Shown here one piece after another: positions 10,505-21,178 of a stretch of DNA of 64,000 bases. Positions within the stretch are counted from its first letter, which is position 1. Each line of letters begins with the position of its first letter. Below the pieces are notes generated by a model. The model ran no database searches. It worked only from the letters and a program-made list of their open reading frames with translations, and was not told where the DNA came from. The DNA comes from Diphasiastrum complanatum (taxonomy: Eukaryota; Streptophyta; Lycopodiopsida; Lycopodiales; Lycopodiaceae): positions 45,601,346 through 45,665,345 of the forward strand of contig CM055096.1 in assembly GCA_029204225.1 (NCBI GenBank). The letters are read 5' to 3'. The translations under genes were made by a program, and so were the position numbers.

Positions 10505-10884
10505 TGAAGATTTACAAGACCTAGCTATGGATGCTAGATCAACTATGAAAGCTTGAGAAAACTTGGCTATGGAAATATCACACACAAGGAGAATTGCATG
10601 AGCATCTCACAAACTCAAAAGTCTCAAGAAGAAATGAATTGCTAGAGAGAGAGAGGAGGGCGTGGGTCCTCCAAATCCCTTGTGAGGCAAGCACCTCCTT
10701 TACATGCATGGAAAGTCTAGGTGTCAACCATAGGAGTGAGCTACTTGGCCAAGTGGGCCACTTGCACTAATTTACATAACTTAACAAAAGGGGGGTCCTC
10801 ATGCATTTAATTAAAACATGCCCCATGAGTTATGTACAACTTAACTAACGCCAAAAGGGGTAAAATAGGCATTACTCTTCAACA
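10505..10884 (-). repeat. CopA 5' LTR (380 bp, complete)
   Basis: On the minus strand it starts TGTTGAAGAGTAATGCC and ends TTGTAAATCTTCA, followed by the PBS. The outer flank is the target duplication CTAGT (10885-10889). The same LTR family occurs at 58101-58498 (398 bp) and, truncated, at 44751-44922. Confidence 0.95.
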
Positions 10885-10889
10885 CTAGT

Positions 10890-11662
10890 ATCCCCGACCA
10901 GAGAGGGATTACAAAGGTAGCTAGATTGTTTACGGGGATTTTGTACCAGATGGGGATTGGGGGTGAACACTATGAAGACCAAAGTTATGGTCTTCAACAC
11001 TTCTTGAGCCTTCATGCAGCGCCAGGAGCTCATCCTGGATGGTCAGGCCTTAGAGGTAGTTTCCTCTTATACTTATCTGGGGATACTCTTTTCTGGTCCT
11101 ACCTTCAGCATGCGACCGGCTACACCCGACTTGGGAAGGGGCATTACTCTCTTGTTCAATAGCCAGGATTTTTCCGTGCTATCATATATCATTGTATTGG
11201 CTCATATAACAGACTGGAGAGGAGCAAACTCAATATCGAACCGTTTTACCATTCGCTACAGGATGGTCAGCTATCTCAACCTCGGCCAATAAACACAAGA
11301 GCTCCGTCAAAGGTTCGAAGAAAGGTGTTTGGCCTAGATTTGGTCATCCCCCTGGACTTGGGCGACTATCATTTTTGGAGACGAAAAATCAATCGACCCT
11401 TACCACCTCATCCCCCCACCAATGCCTTCCCTTGGTGACTTTGTACAGATCAATTTTTATATATCTGTCTTTTTCTCTTTCACTAAAAACATACCCTTTG
11501 GTAGCCTTTTCAATAGCTTTAGGAAGCTCATCCGAGATGCTCATAGTAAGTGTAGACTTTTTGATACTATTGTCACCCCCACAGCCTTGTATGCAGCAGA
11601 GACATGGTGTACTGGTCTTCCTTCATCACACTGGGCCAGCATTTCACGATTACAGACCACCA
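10890..11662 (+). pseudogene. LINE-1 RT thumb and post-RT region
   Basis: The LINE continues beyond CopA. Shifted frames read MNTMKTKVMVFNT-like text, then LDGQALEVVSSYTYLGILFS, the usual thumb motif of LINE RT. After a gap come VTPTALYAAETWCTGLP and SSHWASISRLQTTM, also found in LINE-2. Several frameshifts are present and the 3' end with the zinc knuckle is absent. Confidence 0.8.
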
Positions 11663-12095
11663 TGACTTTTGAGTACAACACATTTTTTCATTCTTGTGCA
11701 TAAAATACAAGTACACCATTTCGTAGTGTCTTAACTTATTTATGGACAACCTCTACAAAATTGAGTGTGTTGCTCCTCATGCTTATTACAAAATTGTGCA
11801 AACATTGGGAATCTTTTGATAGATCTATAGGAAATCTCCCAGCAGCAACAAAGTTGAACCACTAGTAAGTTTAGCATTGACAAAAGGCCCTTTTCTTGAT
11901 TTCTAGTTATCATTTAATGTATTTTAGATATGTAATGCAAATATGAGAGTGAGCAAAATGCAAATCCAACAAATAATTGCATTTATTAAGATACTTAATA
12001 AAAGAAGTCAAATTCCAGCATTGCACAAAATGCTCTTTGTACTTCAAATACCAACTTCAAGCTTCAACTAGCATGTGGTGATGTAGACAATGCAC
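11663..12095. other. Intron-like spacer between LINE-1 and a POLL exon
   Basis: This AT-rich stretch has no open frame, repeat or RNA gene that I can recognise. It would be the first part of the intron downstream of the 12096-12275 exon. I searched it for the next POLL exon and did not find it. Confidence 0.5.
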
Positions 12096-12275
12096 CTCTT
12101 CCCTGGGAATTTTTTTAATGATGTCATGGTGATAAAGCAATCCTATTCTCTGAGCTGAAGTTAGAGATGGCTCATTCTTTAAGTCTTCCAATGTCTTGTG
12201 ACCTTTTTCATAGAGCTTTCGTGCAGTTGCTGGTCCAATTCCCCAAACCGACCCAAATAGAGTGATAGTGCGCAC
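12096..12275 (-). CDS. POLL: DNA polymerase lambda exon: fingers, second helix-hairpin-helix
   Basis: These 60 codons read VRTITLFGSVWGIGPATARK and KLYEKGHKTLEDLKNEPSL, then SAQRIGLLYHHDIIKKIPREE. This is the fingers subdomain of family-X polymerases, with the GIGPATA helix-hairpin-helix that grips the primer strand. The acceptor is TTAG at 12277-12276 and the donor is GAG|GTGCAT at 12096/12095; both borders are phase 0. It joins in frame to the exon at 26769-26831 (..NDEM|VRTI). Pol lambda fills short gaps in base-excision and end-joining repair in the nucleus. The palm exons with catalytic Asp residues should lie at lower coordinates, outside the window. Confidence 0.9.
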
Positions 12276-12768
12276 CTAATGCATGCAACAACAAGGGCAA
12301 GCGTCAAATGTTGAGAACTTCAAAACTATAAACAAAGCTTTCTCGAAATCTACAATACGACTGAACTATAAGTTAAAGACCCTAAAAATATAATTTGAAA
12401 AGCCTATATTATGAACGCATAACTAGTACTTGTTTGAGAGTGCGAGTCTTTGGTTTGACATCCTGAAAGTCATGTCAATCTATAGGACATCTTTCTTCCT
12501 AGATCTGAAAAATCTACAACTTGAGGAGCATGCTAAAACCAAGATTGTCAATTTCTACGTCGATCGTGTTGCATGAAACCCCTAGTAGAGAAGCACTTGT
12601 ACTATAGATGATGCTCACATCCAACCATACTGGTGGTAGTTATAAGCACTCTAGCAAGTTATAGATTATGGTGAATAGACAAAATAAGTCAAGCATTCAC
12701 TTTTAGTGCAATGATATGAAAGTGGCACATGCCTTTGATAAATATGAAAGTGGCACATGCCCTAAGTT
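12276..12768. other. Intron sequence
   Basis: No coding or repeat signal is seen here apart from a short duplicated AAATATGAAAGTGGCACATGC-like stretch at about 12715-12760. Confidence 0.45.
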
Positions 12769-12776
12769 TTTGACCC

Positions 12777-12988
12777 CAAGGTTGCATTAGACTGCGGTTC
12801 GAACCGTTCGGAGCCGGTTCGAACCGGAATCTGGTTCGAACCGGAATTAAAAAAAAAAACCCCTGAAAGCCAAAAAAACGTTTTGGAGATTATTATTTTT
12901 TTCCGGTTCGAACCGTTTTCCGATTCAAATCTGGCCTGACGGTTCGAACCGGAAAGAATCGGCCGGTTTGAATCGGGGTGTAACCTTG
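12777..12988. mobile_element. MITE-1: 212-bp hAT-type element with GGTTCGAACC arrays
   Basis: The ends are inverted repeats, CAAGGTTGCA and TGTAACCTTG, flanked on both sides by the 8-bp duplication TTTGACCC (12769-12776 and 12989-12996). Eight-base duplications and short CA..TG termini are the mark of hAT transposons. Inside are five exact copies of the palindrome GGTTCGAACC (12796, 12816, 12833, 12905, 12941) and degenerate ones. They are arranged in two blocks around an A-tract, a ~40-bp core and a T-tract. It has no coding capacity and would need a transposase in trans. It lies in the long POLL intron. Confidence 0.88.
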
Positions 12989-13184
12989 TTTGACCCTGTT
13001 TCTTCGTACATATTTTAAACCTGTTTTTGTTGTGTGCTTGTGGTCTTACAAATGTTGCATAATATTCAACATTCATTCCTAGGTTTCTTAACCTGTGTTG
13101 TTTAACCTAACCCTAACCTTCACGTCTCTCAAGATGAGATGCGCCTAAAATTTGACTAGATGACAACAACTCACTAGAGCATGA

Positions 13185-13312
13185 AAAAAGCAATGTTCAC
13201 AATAATGATTTGCCCTTGGGCACCCTCCAGGAGTTATGGACGCGGTGAATGTAAAAAGCAATGTTCACAATAATGATTTGCCCTTGGGCACCCTATAGGA
13301 GTTATGGACTCG
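13185..13312. repeat. 68-bp tandem duplication at the head of GypB
   Basis: AAAAAGCAATGTTCAC and what follows, up to AGGAGTTATGGAC, occurs twice (about 13185-13244 and 13253-13312). Between the copies, ATGGACGCGGTGAATGTAA is the reverse complement of LTR sequence (compare 17175-17195). The block therefore mixes a direct duplication with an inverted LTR fragment. Confidence 0.8.
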
Positions 13313-13680
13313 GCTCATTACATTCGCCGCGTCCATTTACATTTACTTTACTTTATGCATAAGCAGGCCTTGGGCCCTTTTTTATTCATTATTGACACTT
13401 AGACTATATGGTTGGCATTTGGCCTTATTATTCATTATTGGGCCATTTGGACATATTACTGGAGAGTGAGGGCCTTCTTGGAGGGCGCACTATTATCCCT
13501 CCCAGTTGAGCCCTAGCCACCGGAAGCTTCCTTTTAGGGCTTCCTCTAGGCTATAAGTAGGAAATCTGTGTCATTTGTTATTTAGCTGATGATATTGATC
13601 TCTCTCTTTAGTCTCCTTAATCTCTCTCTTTCCTGCTTTCTAGGGCTAAGTCTTGCTTATGTGATGCTTACCTATCCCCT
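13300..13680 (+). repeat. GypB 5' LTR (3' border uncertain)
   Basis: This matches the split 3' LTR at 17159-17377 plus 23294 onward, starting TTATGGACTCGGCTC and passing through GGGCTATAAGTAGG (TATA-like: CTATAAGTA near 13551) to GTCTTGCTTATGTGATGCTT. The rest of this LTR, the PBS and gag have been lost in a deletion that joins the LTR directly to the protease. Confidence 0.75.
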
Positions 13681-13694
13681 GAGCCTTCCACTGA

Positions 13695-14020
13695 TTTACT
13701 TCCTGCTACTTGCCATGCTCAGCTTGCCCATGCTACTTGGACAAGGCGTCCTGGTCCTCGCTCCATTCGATTACGTGTACGCATTACAGGTCGTGAGTAC
13801 ATTGCTTTAGTTGATATCGGCAACACTCATTCTTTTATCAGCAGTTATATCACCAGTCGGATCCGTGCTTCACTTGTTCCTGCTTCACAGCCGAGGTTGC
13901 CAGTTCACACTCTTTTCCTAGTTCTCAGATGTTTCACGGTTTACCATACCGTATTGGAGATTTTTCTGGATAGGCAGATCTTTACATTATTCCTATGGAG
14001 CGTTATGATCTTATCCTTGG
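13695..14020 (+). pseudogene. GypB protease remnant
   Basis: One frame reads RLRVRITGREYIALVDIGNT followed by HSFISSYITSR, and after frameshifts [13 protein letters not shown]. This is the retropepsin fold of gypsy elements. The active-site triplet reads D-I-G instead of the usual D-S/T-G. Gag, which should precede it, is absent. Confidence 0.7.
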
Positions 14021-15590
14021 TGCTGATTGGCTTGCATCTCTTGGAGCCATTACACTGGACTTGACACAACAGACATTGACATTTGTACATGGTGCAGTTA
14101 CACACTCACTTGTTGGCATTGATTCTCAGGGAGACTTCCAGTTGATCACTGGGAAGCAGTTTATTCGTAGCCTACCGAAGGCTCATTGTGCAGCCTTATT
14201 ATGTGTTCAGCATGCAGTAGCAATTCCTCCAATTTCTATTCCAGCAGATGTTCCTCAGGTGATCTCTGACTTATTACATCAGTATGCTTTTGTCTTTTCA
14301 GAACCTACGACGCTACCACCATTATGTGACGTGAACCATCATATTGACTTGCGTCTTGGTTCTGCTCCTCCTTCCTGTCCCCCTTATCGTATGTCTCGAT
14401 CTGAGTGTGATAAGCTTGAGCTCCAGATTACTGCTTTGTTAGATCAGGGTCTCATTGTTCCTAGTCACAGCCCTTTTGGTGCCCCTGTTCTCCTTGTTAG
14501 TAAGAAAGATGGTACCAAACGCCTTTGCATTGATTACAATGCTTTAAATAAGTTGACTATTCGTAATCAGTACCCTATTCCGCACATGCATGACCTCTGC
14601 TCGGTACCTCTAAGATCTTTTCTAAGATAGACCTTCGTTCTGGATATTACCAAATTAGGATGCACCCTTCTGACGAACACAAGACTGCTTTTCATACTCA
14701 TCTTGGTTTATATGAATTTCGTGTGCTTCCTTTTGGTGTTACTAATGGCCCTCCTACATTCCAGAATGTGATGAATAACTTCATGCGTCCGCTTCTTGGT
14801 CGTTGTGTCTTGGTTTATTTTGATGATATTCTTATTTTTAGCCAATCTCTTGCTGAGCATGTTTCCCATCTTTCCTCTGCATTTCAGTGACTTGTACATC
14901 ACCAATTATTTGCTAAGTTGTCTAAATGTTCTTTTGTTGTTGCTGAGATTGAGTTTCTTGGTTTTCTTGTTTGGGATGGGCACATTCGTCTAGACCCTCA
15001 TAAGGTTTAGGCCATCCAGGATTGGCCTATTCCAACTGATGTTCATCATGTTCGTATGTTATTTGGGTTAGCCACCCACTTTCGTCGTCTCGTTCCTCAT
15101 TTTGCCACTATTGCAGCTCCTCTTCATGCACTTTTGAAGAAGTCTCGTACTTTTCTTTGGACTTCTGATTGTCAGTCAACATTTGTTAATGTTGCCGTTA
15201 TGTGTTTACTCCAATTTGATCAGAAGTTTCTTGTTGAGACTGATGCTAGTAATGTTGGTTTGGGTGCTTTGCTTCGCCAGTCACAATGCATTATTGCTTA
15301 TGAGTCGTGTCGTCTTCGCTCTTATGAGCAACGTTATTCTGTGCATGAAAAAGAGCTTCTTGCTATTATCTATGCTCTTAAGAAGTGGCGTCATTATCTT
15401 TATCGAGTTCTGTTTGACATTCTTATTGATCACCAGTCTTTACGTTATCTGTTTTCTCAACATGATCTTAGTGATCGTCAGTTTCGTTGGTTGAAGTTTT
15501 TACAGTCATTTGATTTTTCTATATTGTATCGTCCTGGTCGTGCTAACATTGCTGCTGATGCACTGTCTCGTCTTCCAACTTTGTAGAATA
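14021..15590 (+). pseudogene. GypB reverse transcriptase and RNase H
   Basis: The pre-RT part reads [20 protein letters not shown] and [20 protein letters not shown]. After a frameshift at ~14625 come HPSDEHKTAFHTHLGLYEF, VLPFGVTNGPPTFQ and a catalytic FDD (VLVYFDDILIFSQ; the usual Y/F-x-DD). A second break lies at 14888. RNase H at 15056-15586 has VETDASNVGLGALL, RYSVHEKELLAIIYALK, DHQSLRYL and ANIAADALSRLP. Codon use is T-rich, unlike GypC. The order RT-RNase H-integrase is that of Ty3/gypsy. Confidence 0.88.
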
Positions 15591-17112
15591 CACTCGTTGC
15601 TACTATTCCTGCATGGTTTGATGATCTATTTGCCGCATACCTTACATGTTATGATTTTCGTGATGTTTATAGTTCTGCTCCACCTGTTTCGTCCCACCCT
15701 CATCAGGTTTACTCCATTGTTGACAATCGCCTTTATCATTATGGTTCTCTTTGTATTCCTAGTTCCTTGGGTATCCGTTCCCAATTGTTGTCGGATGCTC
15801 ATTCGTCCCCTGTTGGGGGTCACTTTGGTTTTCAGAAGTCTTATGCTCGTCTCAAAACCATTTCTATTGGCCATCTCATCGATTTGAGCTTGTACTCATT
15901 CGTACCTGCCCTTTCTGTCTTCGTAATAAGTACTCCCGTGCTAAGTCTGCTAGTTTGCTCCAGAGTTGGCCTATTCGTCATCGCCAGTGGACTGATATAT
16001 CTATGGACTTTATCCTTGGCCTTCCCCATACCCAGCGTGGTCACGATTCATGTATGGTGGTAGTTGACAAGTTCTCGAAATAGGCACATTTTATACCAGT
16101 TCGCAGTACTATCACAGCAGAGCAGTGTGCACGTTTGTTCCTATCAGAGATTTTCCGCCTGCATGGATTTCATCGTACTATCCTTTCTGATCGGGATAGT
16201 AAGTTTACATCCATATTTTGGACAGAGCTTATGTGTATCTTAGGATATACAGCTTTTTATGGGTTCTGCTTATCACTCTACTTCTGATGGGCAGTCTGAG
16301 GTCCTTAACAGGATCCTTGAGGATTATTTACGCCATTTTGTTACTCCTTCTGGGAAGGATTGGGATCAGCATTTATGTTTAGCAAAGTATAGCTATAATA
16401 GCTCTGTTAGTACCAGCACAAGTGTCTCACCATTTTTATTAGCTCATGGATATGCACCTCTTTTACCTGGCATTCCTCTTCCTCCTAAGGATACACCTGT
16501 CCACTTGCATCCTTCCTGTCAGGTGCCCGAGAGCTTATTACCCGGGTCAGTTCTCACTTACAGCATGTTCAGCAGCGTTATCAGACCTCAGTTGATCGTC
16601 ACCACCTCCATGTTGAGTTTCAGCTTGGAGATATGGTATATCTACGCCTACGGTTTGCATGTCATCATTTTGTCCAGGGCCATGCTTCTACTGAGAAGCT
16701 TGCACCATGTTATTATGGGCCTTCTCGCATTTTGGAGGTTCTTAGTCCAGTTACATATCGCTTACAGCTTCCTGCTTCCACACGAGCCTGTGATGTATTC
16801 CATGTTAGTTTATTACGTGCTGCTATTGAGGATGACGCTCGTTGTGATGCTGAGTTTCCTACTGCTCCCGAGTTGTTTCCATTTTTACCTGTTGCTATAT
16901 TACAGGTTCGTCTATACCATAGTCAACGTCGCCGACAGATTCAGTTTTTGGTCCAGTGGGATGGTCGTCCTATTGCCACATGGGAGCCTATTGATGTCTT
17001 TTATCATACACCATCACTTGCGGATCAGGCTCGTGCTCTTGCTGCACTTGTTGATTCCTCTACATCAGATGATGTTCTGGTTGTTGATGCACCAGGGCTT
17101 GTTGTTGTTTGA
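15591..17112 (+). pseudogene. GypB integrase with chromodomain-like C-terminus
   Basis: Broken frames carry the zinc domain remnant (SDAHSSPVGGHFG ... LVRTCPFC), the core (WTDISMDFILGLP; FRLHGFHRTILSDRDSKF) and SAYHSTSDGQSEVLNRILED with the catalytic Glu. They continue with FQLGDMVYLRLR and end with a chromodomain-like segment (IQFLVQWDGRPIATWEPID) at about 16930-17010. At least five frameshifts separate these. The chromodomain marks GypB as a chromovirus of a lineage distinct from GypA and GypC. Confidence 0.82.
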
Positions 17113-17149
17113 TCCAGTTTCTTTTCGGCAGTTGGGTCCGTTTTTTTGT

Positions 17150-17160
17150 GTCGGGGAGAG
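17150..17160 (+). promoter_or_regulatory. GypB polypurine tract
   Basis: GTCGGGGAGAG lies directly before the 3' LTR start, TTATGGACTC. The LTR has no canonical TG start here, so the border is placed by comparison with 13300. Confidence 0.6.
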
Positions 17161-17377
17161 TTATGGACTCGGCTCATTACATTCACCGCGTCCATTTACA
17201 TTTACTTTACTTTATGCATAAGCAGGCCTTGGGCCCTTTTTTATTCATTATTGACACTTAGACTATATGGTTGGCATTTGGCCTTATTATTCATTATTAA
17301 GCCATTTGGACATATTACTATAGAGTGGGGGCCTTCTTGGAAGGAAACTATTATCCCTCACAGTTGGTCATCGGAAG
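17159..17377 (+). repeat. GypB 3' LTR, left part
   Basis: This is highly similar to 13300-13530. It is broken at 17377 by GypC. The last five bases, GGAAG (17373-17377), are repeated at 23294-23298, where the LTR continues. Confidence 0.9.
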
Positions 17378-17735
17378 TGTTACGAGCTCGTAACCAATGC
17401 CGAACCCTAGGGAACACAGATAGGTTAGATACCACAGTCAGGGTCGTGTCCAACGTACATGACCAATAGGGCAAGACAGTGTGAGTAGTGTGCCCCAGCA
17501 CGGTCCATAGCCATGGCGGGCCTAACACAGCCTAGGGACCCTGTCAGCAGGATAGGGCCCCCAGTTGGGTCCCGACGTGCAGTCGGCCACGTCAGTGCCA
17601 CGTGGCCGACACTTGGCAGTTGCATGCTACCAGTCCTCACACTAGGCTAGGAGGGGCTTAATCTATATCAGGGAGTAGGCAAGGTTGGGTGGATCAGTTA
17701 GTGTTTGCCCTACTGTGGTGTTAGGATCTATTACA
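17378..17735 (+). repeat. GypC 5' LTR (358 bp)
   Basis: It starts TGTTACGAGCTCGTAACC, a short inverted repeat in itself, and ends GGATCTATTACA. It matches 22941-23293. Confidence 0.95.
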
Positions 17736-17736
17736 C

Positions 17737-17750
17737 TGGTATCAGAGCCA
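17737..17750 (+). promoter_or_regulatory. GypC primer-binding site (initiator tRNA-Met)
   Basis: TGGTATCAGAGCCA starts two bases after the LTR end. Confidence 0.93.
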
Positions 17751-18633
17751 TCTCCATCCTAGGGAGTTCAGGAGCAGCAGTAGAGAAAGCTATCAGAAGA
17801 TAGGAAAGATCTGGGAGATTCTCAGAAAAGAATAGAGGAGGAAAATCGCTGTAGGATCAGCTTTCTAATCCTCCAATTTGCTGGATTTCTCAATAGTTTG
17901 GAAGCATATCTTTTAGAATAGCTTCAGCGCTGATAAGTCAGTTTTCATCTCTGACTTTCGAGTGTAGATCACTATGATCTGAGCGGAAATTCAAGAGGAA
18001 GGGATGAGCAGATCCATCGTTGTATAGACAGCCCTCAACTCTGAAATTTGTATGAAGTTTTGAATAGATTAGAGCAAGTTCTAATCTGAATTAGTGTAGC
18101 AGGGTCAGCGCTGGACAGGGAGGAGAAAGGGTGAAAATTCATCCCTGTTTGTTGAGAATTCTCAGGAGTTTGAGCTTCAAACTTACTTGCTATGGACCAG
18201 CGACCTACAGGCTTGGGTCAAATCGGAGATTTGAGGTGATTTTAGAGCTGTAAATTGGACAAATCGGGCCGGACAGGTTGCTGTCCAACCAGCGAGGGCA
18301 GGGACTTCAAAAATTCCGGATTTCTTTTTGTAAATTTCTGGTTTTTACTCAGTTTGTTGGAGCCCCACACCTGAAATCAGATCAGTCAGCTACTCAACTC
18401 AAGAACCGGGAAATTTGGCACCGTTTTGAAGCTTCAAACTGGCATTTTCCGGGACAGCAGGTCTGAAATCTTGGGGAAAAGAGCTGAAAGGGTTCCTCTT
18501 CGTAATTTCTTTGGAAGTACAGTCCTCAGAAACAGCTAAGTCATCTTTCCTTTCCCTTGTACAGTTGTAAATTAGTCTTTTTGACTTCTTTTTTTCCTTC
18601 AGAGGTTAAGGTAGCTCTCTTTCAGTTCCGAAG
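17751..18633 (+). other. GypC leader
   Basis: This is non-coding sequence of about 880 bp between PBS and gag, with no long open frame. Its last part is T-rich (TTTTTTTCCTTCAGAG) before the gag ATG. Confidence 0.6.
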
Positions 18634-19576
18634 ATGACCACTCTTCAGGGACCTGATCAACCCTCGGAGAGAGGCTTCGACGAACTTGAAACAGAAGCCT
18701 TGGCTTACAGAAAAGGGAAGGAACCTATGGAAATAGAAGAACAGGAACAGTTCGCCGAAGAACTCGACGAACTGGTTACCAAGGAGCAGTTTCTCTAGTT
18801 GGTAACAGAAGTGGATGAACTGAAGTTGGCATTAGCCAATTTCAAGTCCAGTGTGGACGACTCGTTCGCTGAGCTCAAAAGCTTGATTTTGAGTTCCACG
18901 AAAGGAAGCCTTCCCTCCACTTCTCAGTTATCCCCTTCTCCACTTCCATCAGTTTCGGGTGAGACTTTACGGTCTCACCCCAGTGTTTTTGAAGATTTAA
19001 AGCCTCCTACTTTTAATGGGGAAGAGAAGGATAGAAATGCAGACATTCTACAAACCTACCTCAGCAAATGGAAGAACATTCATGCTCTTAAACAGACCCC
19101 TGACCATTTGCAAGCTATTGAGGCCAGTCTTTCCTTAGGGCCTATGGCCTATAAGTGGTGGTTAAATCTCCAGGAGACTGGGCAGACTCCCCGGTCATGG
19201 AAAGCCTTTGAAGAAGCTTTTCTAAGAGAATTTCTACCAGAAAATGAACTTGATAGAGCCTGGGAAGCCTGGGAAAGAACAGTAATGGACAAGTCCCTCA
19301 TCCAATATATCTTGCAGTATCGAGAAGCAATTTTAAAGATTAAAAATATGGATGATTATCTGGAAAATCAGGGGATTTGTCCGTGGCCTCAAAGATGAAT
19401 ATAAAGTAGAGGTCCAGAGAAACTCGCCTACTACCCTTGAGCAAGCTCTCAGATATGCTCAAATCTATGATGATTCAGTGGGTAGGAAAAGGGCGAGACA
19501 GCAGCCTCCTCAGAAAGACTTTCAATTTAAAAAGAAATTTTTAATAAGAAGCGCCCTTCACTCATACAGCCCTTAA
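18634..19576 (+). pseudogene. GypC gag, capsid region
   Basis: The start is ATG at 18634 (MTTLQGPDQPSERGFDELET). A single in-frame TAG sits at 18796-18798 after 54 codons, and the frame then continues through a coiled coil (VDELKLALANFKSSVDDSFA). The capsid core follows: LKPPTFNGEEKDRNADILQ, MAYKWWLNLQETGQTPRSWK and FEEAFLREFLPE, the typical gypsy capsid signature. A frameshift at about 19370 moves to VRGLKDEYKVEVQ, and another near 19560 precedes the zinc knuckle. Confidence 0.88.
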
Positions 19577-19582
19577 AACCAG

Positions 19583-20271
19583 ATGATTTTGAGAAAGCCA
19601 AACAAGAACGTTTGTGCTTTGTGTGTATGGGCAAGGGACACACAGTCAGACAGTGTCCCAAGGGGCCCTTCACTAAAAAAGATAAGAAAGATAAAAAACA
19701 AGTTCATCTTGTTCAGACTGTATGTTTCCCTAGTGACTCGGCAGCTTCCGAGATCAAAGTGTATCATGAAGATCATGAACATTGTTGCCAGCTGACCTCT
19801 GCAATACTAGCGAGACCCTTCAGCTTTGGGCCGCATGACCTAGTACGTATGCATGGGAAAGTTGGTAACCAGTCAGTAAGAGTTATGGTTGATGATGGGG
19901 CAACCCATAATTTCATCAACTACACCCTGGTTAAAAAGCTTAAACTACCAGAAGTACCTAGTCAGCATAGGTACATAGTTTCATTAACTAAGGGTGAAGA
20001 TCAAAAAATATGGGAAACTATGGTGAGTAGTTTGAATCTTGGTATTCAGGGGTACCAAGATGAAATAAACTTTCAGATAATGCACCTGGATCGAACAGAC
20101 ATTGTTCTCGGGAGAGATTGGCTCTACAGTTTAGGACCTTCCCTCCACAAAAACTATCAGGAGAACACCCTCAGCTTTCAGTATAAAGGCCGAGAGATCC
20201 AGTTGCATGGGAAGCATGATGTTCCCAACAGCCCTATGGTCGAGACATCTTCCGATTTTATACGGACTTGA
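19583..20271 (+). pseudogene. GypC zinc knuckle and protease
   Basis: The CCHC knuckle reads CFVCMGKGHTVRQC. The protease follows: RVMVDDGATHNFINYTLVKK and IVLGRDWLYSLG. The active site is D-D-G-A where D-S/T-G-A is usual, so catalysis may be impaired. The frame is open from 19612 to the stop at 20269-20271, a few bases after which RT resumes in another frame. Confidence 0.88.
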
Positions 20272-21178
20272 TGATATCCCGATCTGAGGTCTATTTTGCT
20301 GAATTTAAAGATGTTTTTCCTGAAGATTTGCCACATGGTTTACCACCCAGCAGAAACGTAGATCATGTAATAAACCTAGTACCAGGTACAGCACCTGTTT
20401 ATAAACCTCCGTATCGGGTCAGCCGAACAGAGGATGAAGAAATAACTAGGCAGTTAACAGGGACAGGCCAAATTCAGACCAGTAGTTCACCATGGGCCTC
20501 ACCAGTCCTATTGGTGAAAAAGAAAGAGGGGTCTATGCGTCTTTGCGTAGATTACAGAGCCCAATTAAGAATAAATACCCTATGCCTCGGGCAGACGAGT
20601 TGTTTGACCAACTCGACGGGGCTAAGTTTTTCAACAAAATAGACCTCAGATCGGGATATCATCAAGTCCGTATAAAATCGGAAGATATCTCGAAAACAGC
20701 TTTTAGGACTCGTCACGGTCATTATGAGTTTAAGGTGATGCCATTTGGGCTCACAAATGCTCCAGCTACCTTTATGACCTTGATGAACAGTGTCCTCAAA
20801 CCATACTTGGGTAAGTTTGTAGTCGTATTTTTAGATGACATCCTCGTCTACAGCAAAACGAGGAAGGAGCATCTAAAACACCTCAGAAAGGTGTTTCGAC
20901 TGCTCAAAAAGCATAAGCTCTATGCTAAACAATCCAAGTGTGAATTCTTCGTTGAAGAAGTAGCATATTTGGGTCACCTTATCTCTTCAGATGGGATTAA
21001 GATGGACCCAAATAAGGTTAAAGCCATACTCAGTTGGCTGAGACCTCAGAATATTTTGGAACTTCAGATCTTTCTTGGTTTGGCGGGATATCACAGACGA
21101 TTTGTCAAGGAATATGCTCAGATAGCAATTCCCATGACAAATCTTCTTAAGGGGAAGGGAAAGGAGTTCATTTGGTAG
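20268..21178 (+). pseudogene. GypC reverse transcriptase
   Basis: The pre-RT reads VFPEDLPHGLPPSR and PPYRVSRTEDEEITRQL. A break near 20560 changes frame. The core has [32 protein letters not shown] and the catalytic FLDD ([15 protein letters not shown]), then [18 protein letters not shown]. It ends at TAG 21176-21178 before the RNase H. Confidence 0.92.

Larger units (their letters stand above)
5943..10884 (-). mobile_element. CopA: Ty1/copia element with an inverted interior
   Basis: Both LTRs (5943-6276 and 10505-10884) lie in minus orientation and the element is bounded by CTAGT on each side. The 5' half of gag (9734-10035), leader and PBS are also on the minus strand. Everything from the rest of gag to RNase H, the polypurine tract and the first 42 bp of the 3' LTR (6277-9733) reads on the plus strand. 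The gag halves and the LTR halves each meet across the same two breakpoints, so a 3.46-kb segment was flipped. Protease is deleted. Confidence 0.9.
2975..11662 (+). mobile_element. LINE-1: non-LTR retrotransposon, interrupted by CopA
   Basis: This is a plus-strand LINE with a Pro-rich/coiled-coil ORF1 region, an AP-type endonuclease and an RT with YADD. It is split by CopA at 5943-10884 with a 5-bp target duplication, CTAGT (5938-5942 and 10885-10889). Its post-RT part resumes at 10890 and ends near 11662, where similarity to LINE-2 (ISRLQTTM) stops. The 5' end is obscured by GypA. Many stops and frameshifts make it inactive. LINE-2 at 49-52 kb is the same family on the opposite strand. Confidence 0.85.

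Noticed and set aside
12762-13076. Open minus-strand frame with repeated Gly-Ser-Asn-Arg text
   Set aside because: It is produced by the GGTTCGAACC palindromes of MITE-1, not by a gene.
13589-13810. Hydrophobic 73-codon frame
   Set aside because: It lies in the T-rich LTR of GypB and runs into the protease in another frame; a chance frame.
16259-17221. Long plus frame with many Leu/Val residues as a membrane protein
   Set aside because: It starts as GypB integrase (SAYHSTSDGQSEVLN) and then shifts off frame; the true frame continues at 16633 with the integrase C-terminus and chromodomain.
17371-17400. Inverted repeat TGTTACGAGCTCGTAAC as a possible terminator or operator
   Set aside because: It is the head of the GypC LTR and is repeated at 22941; no independent regulatory role is indicated.
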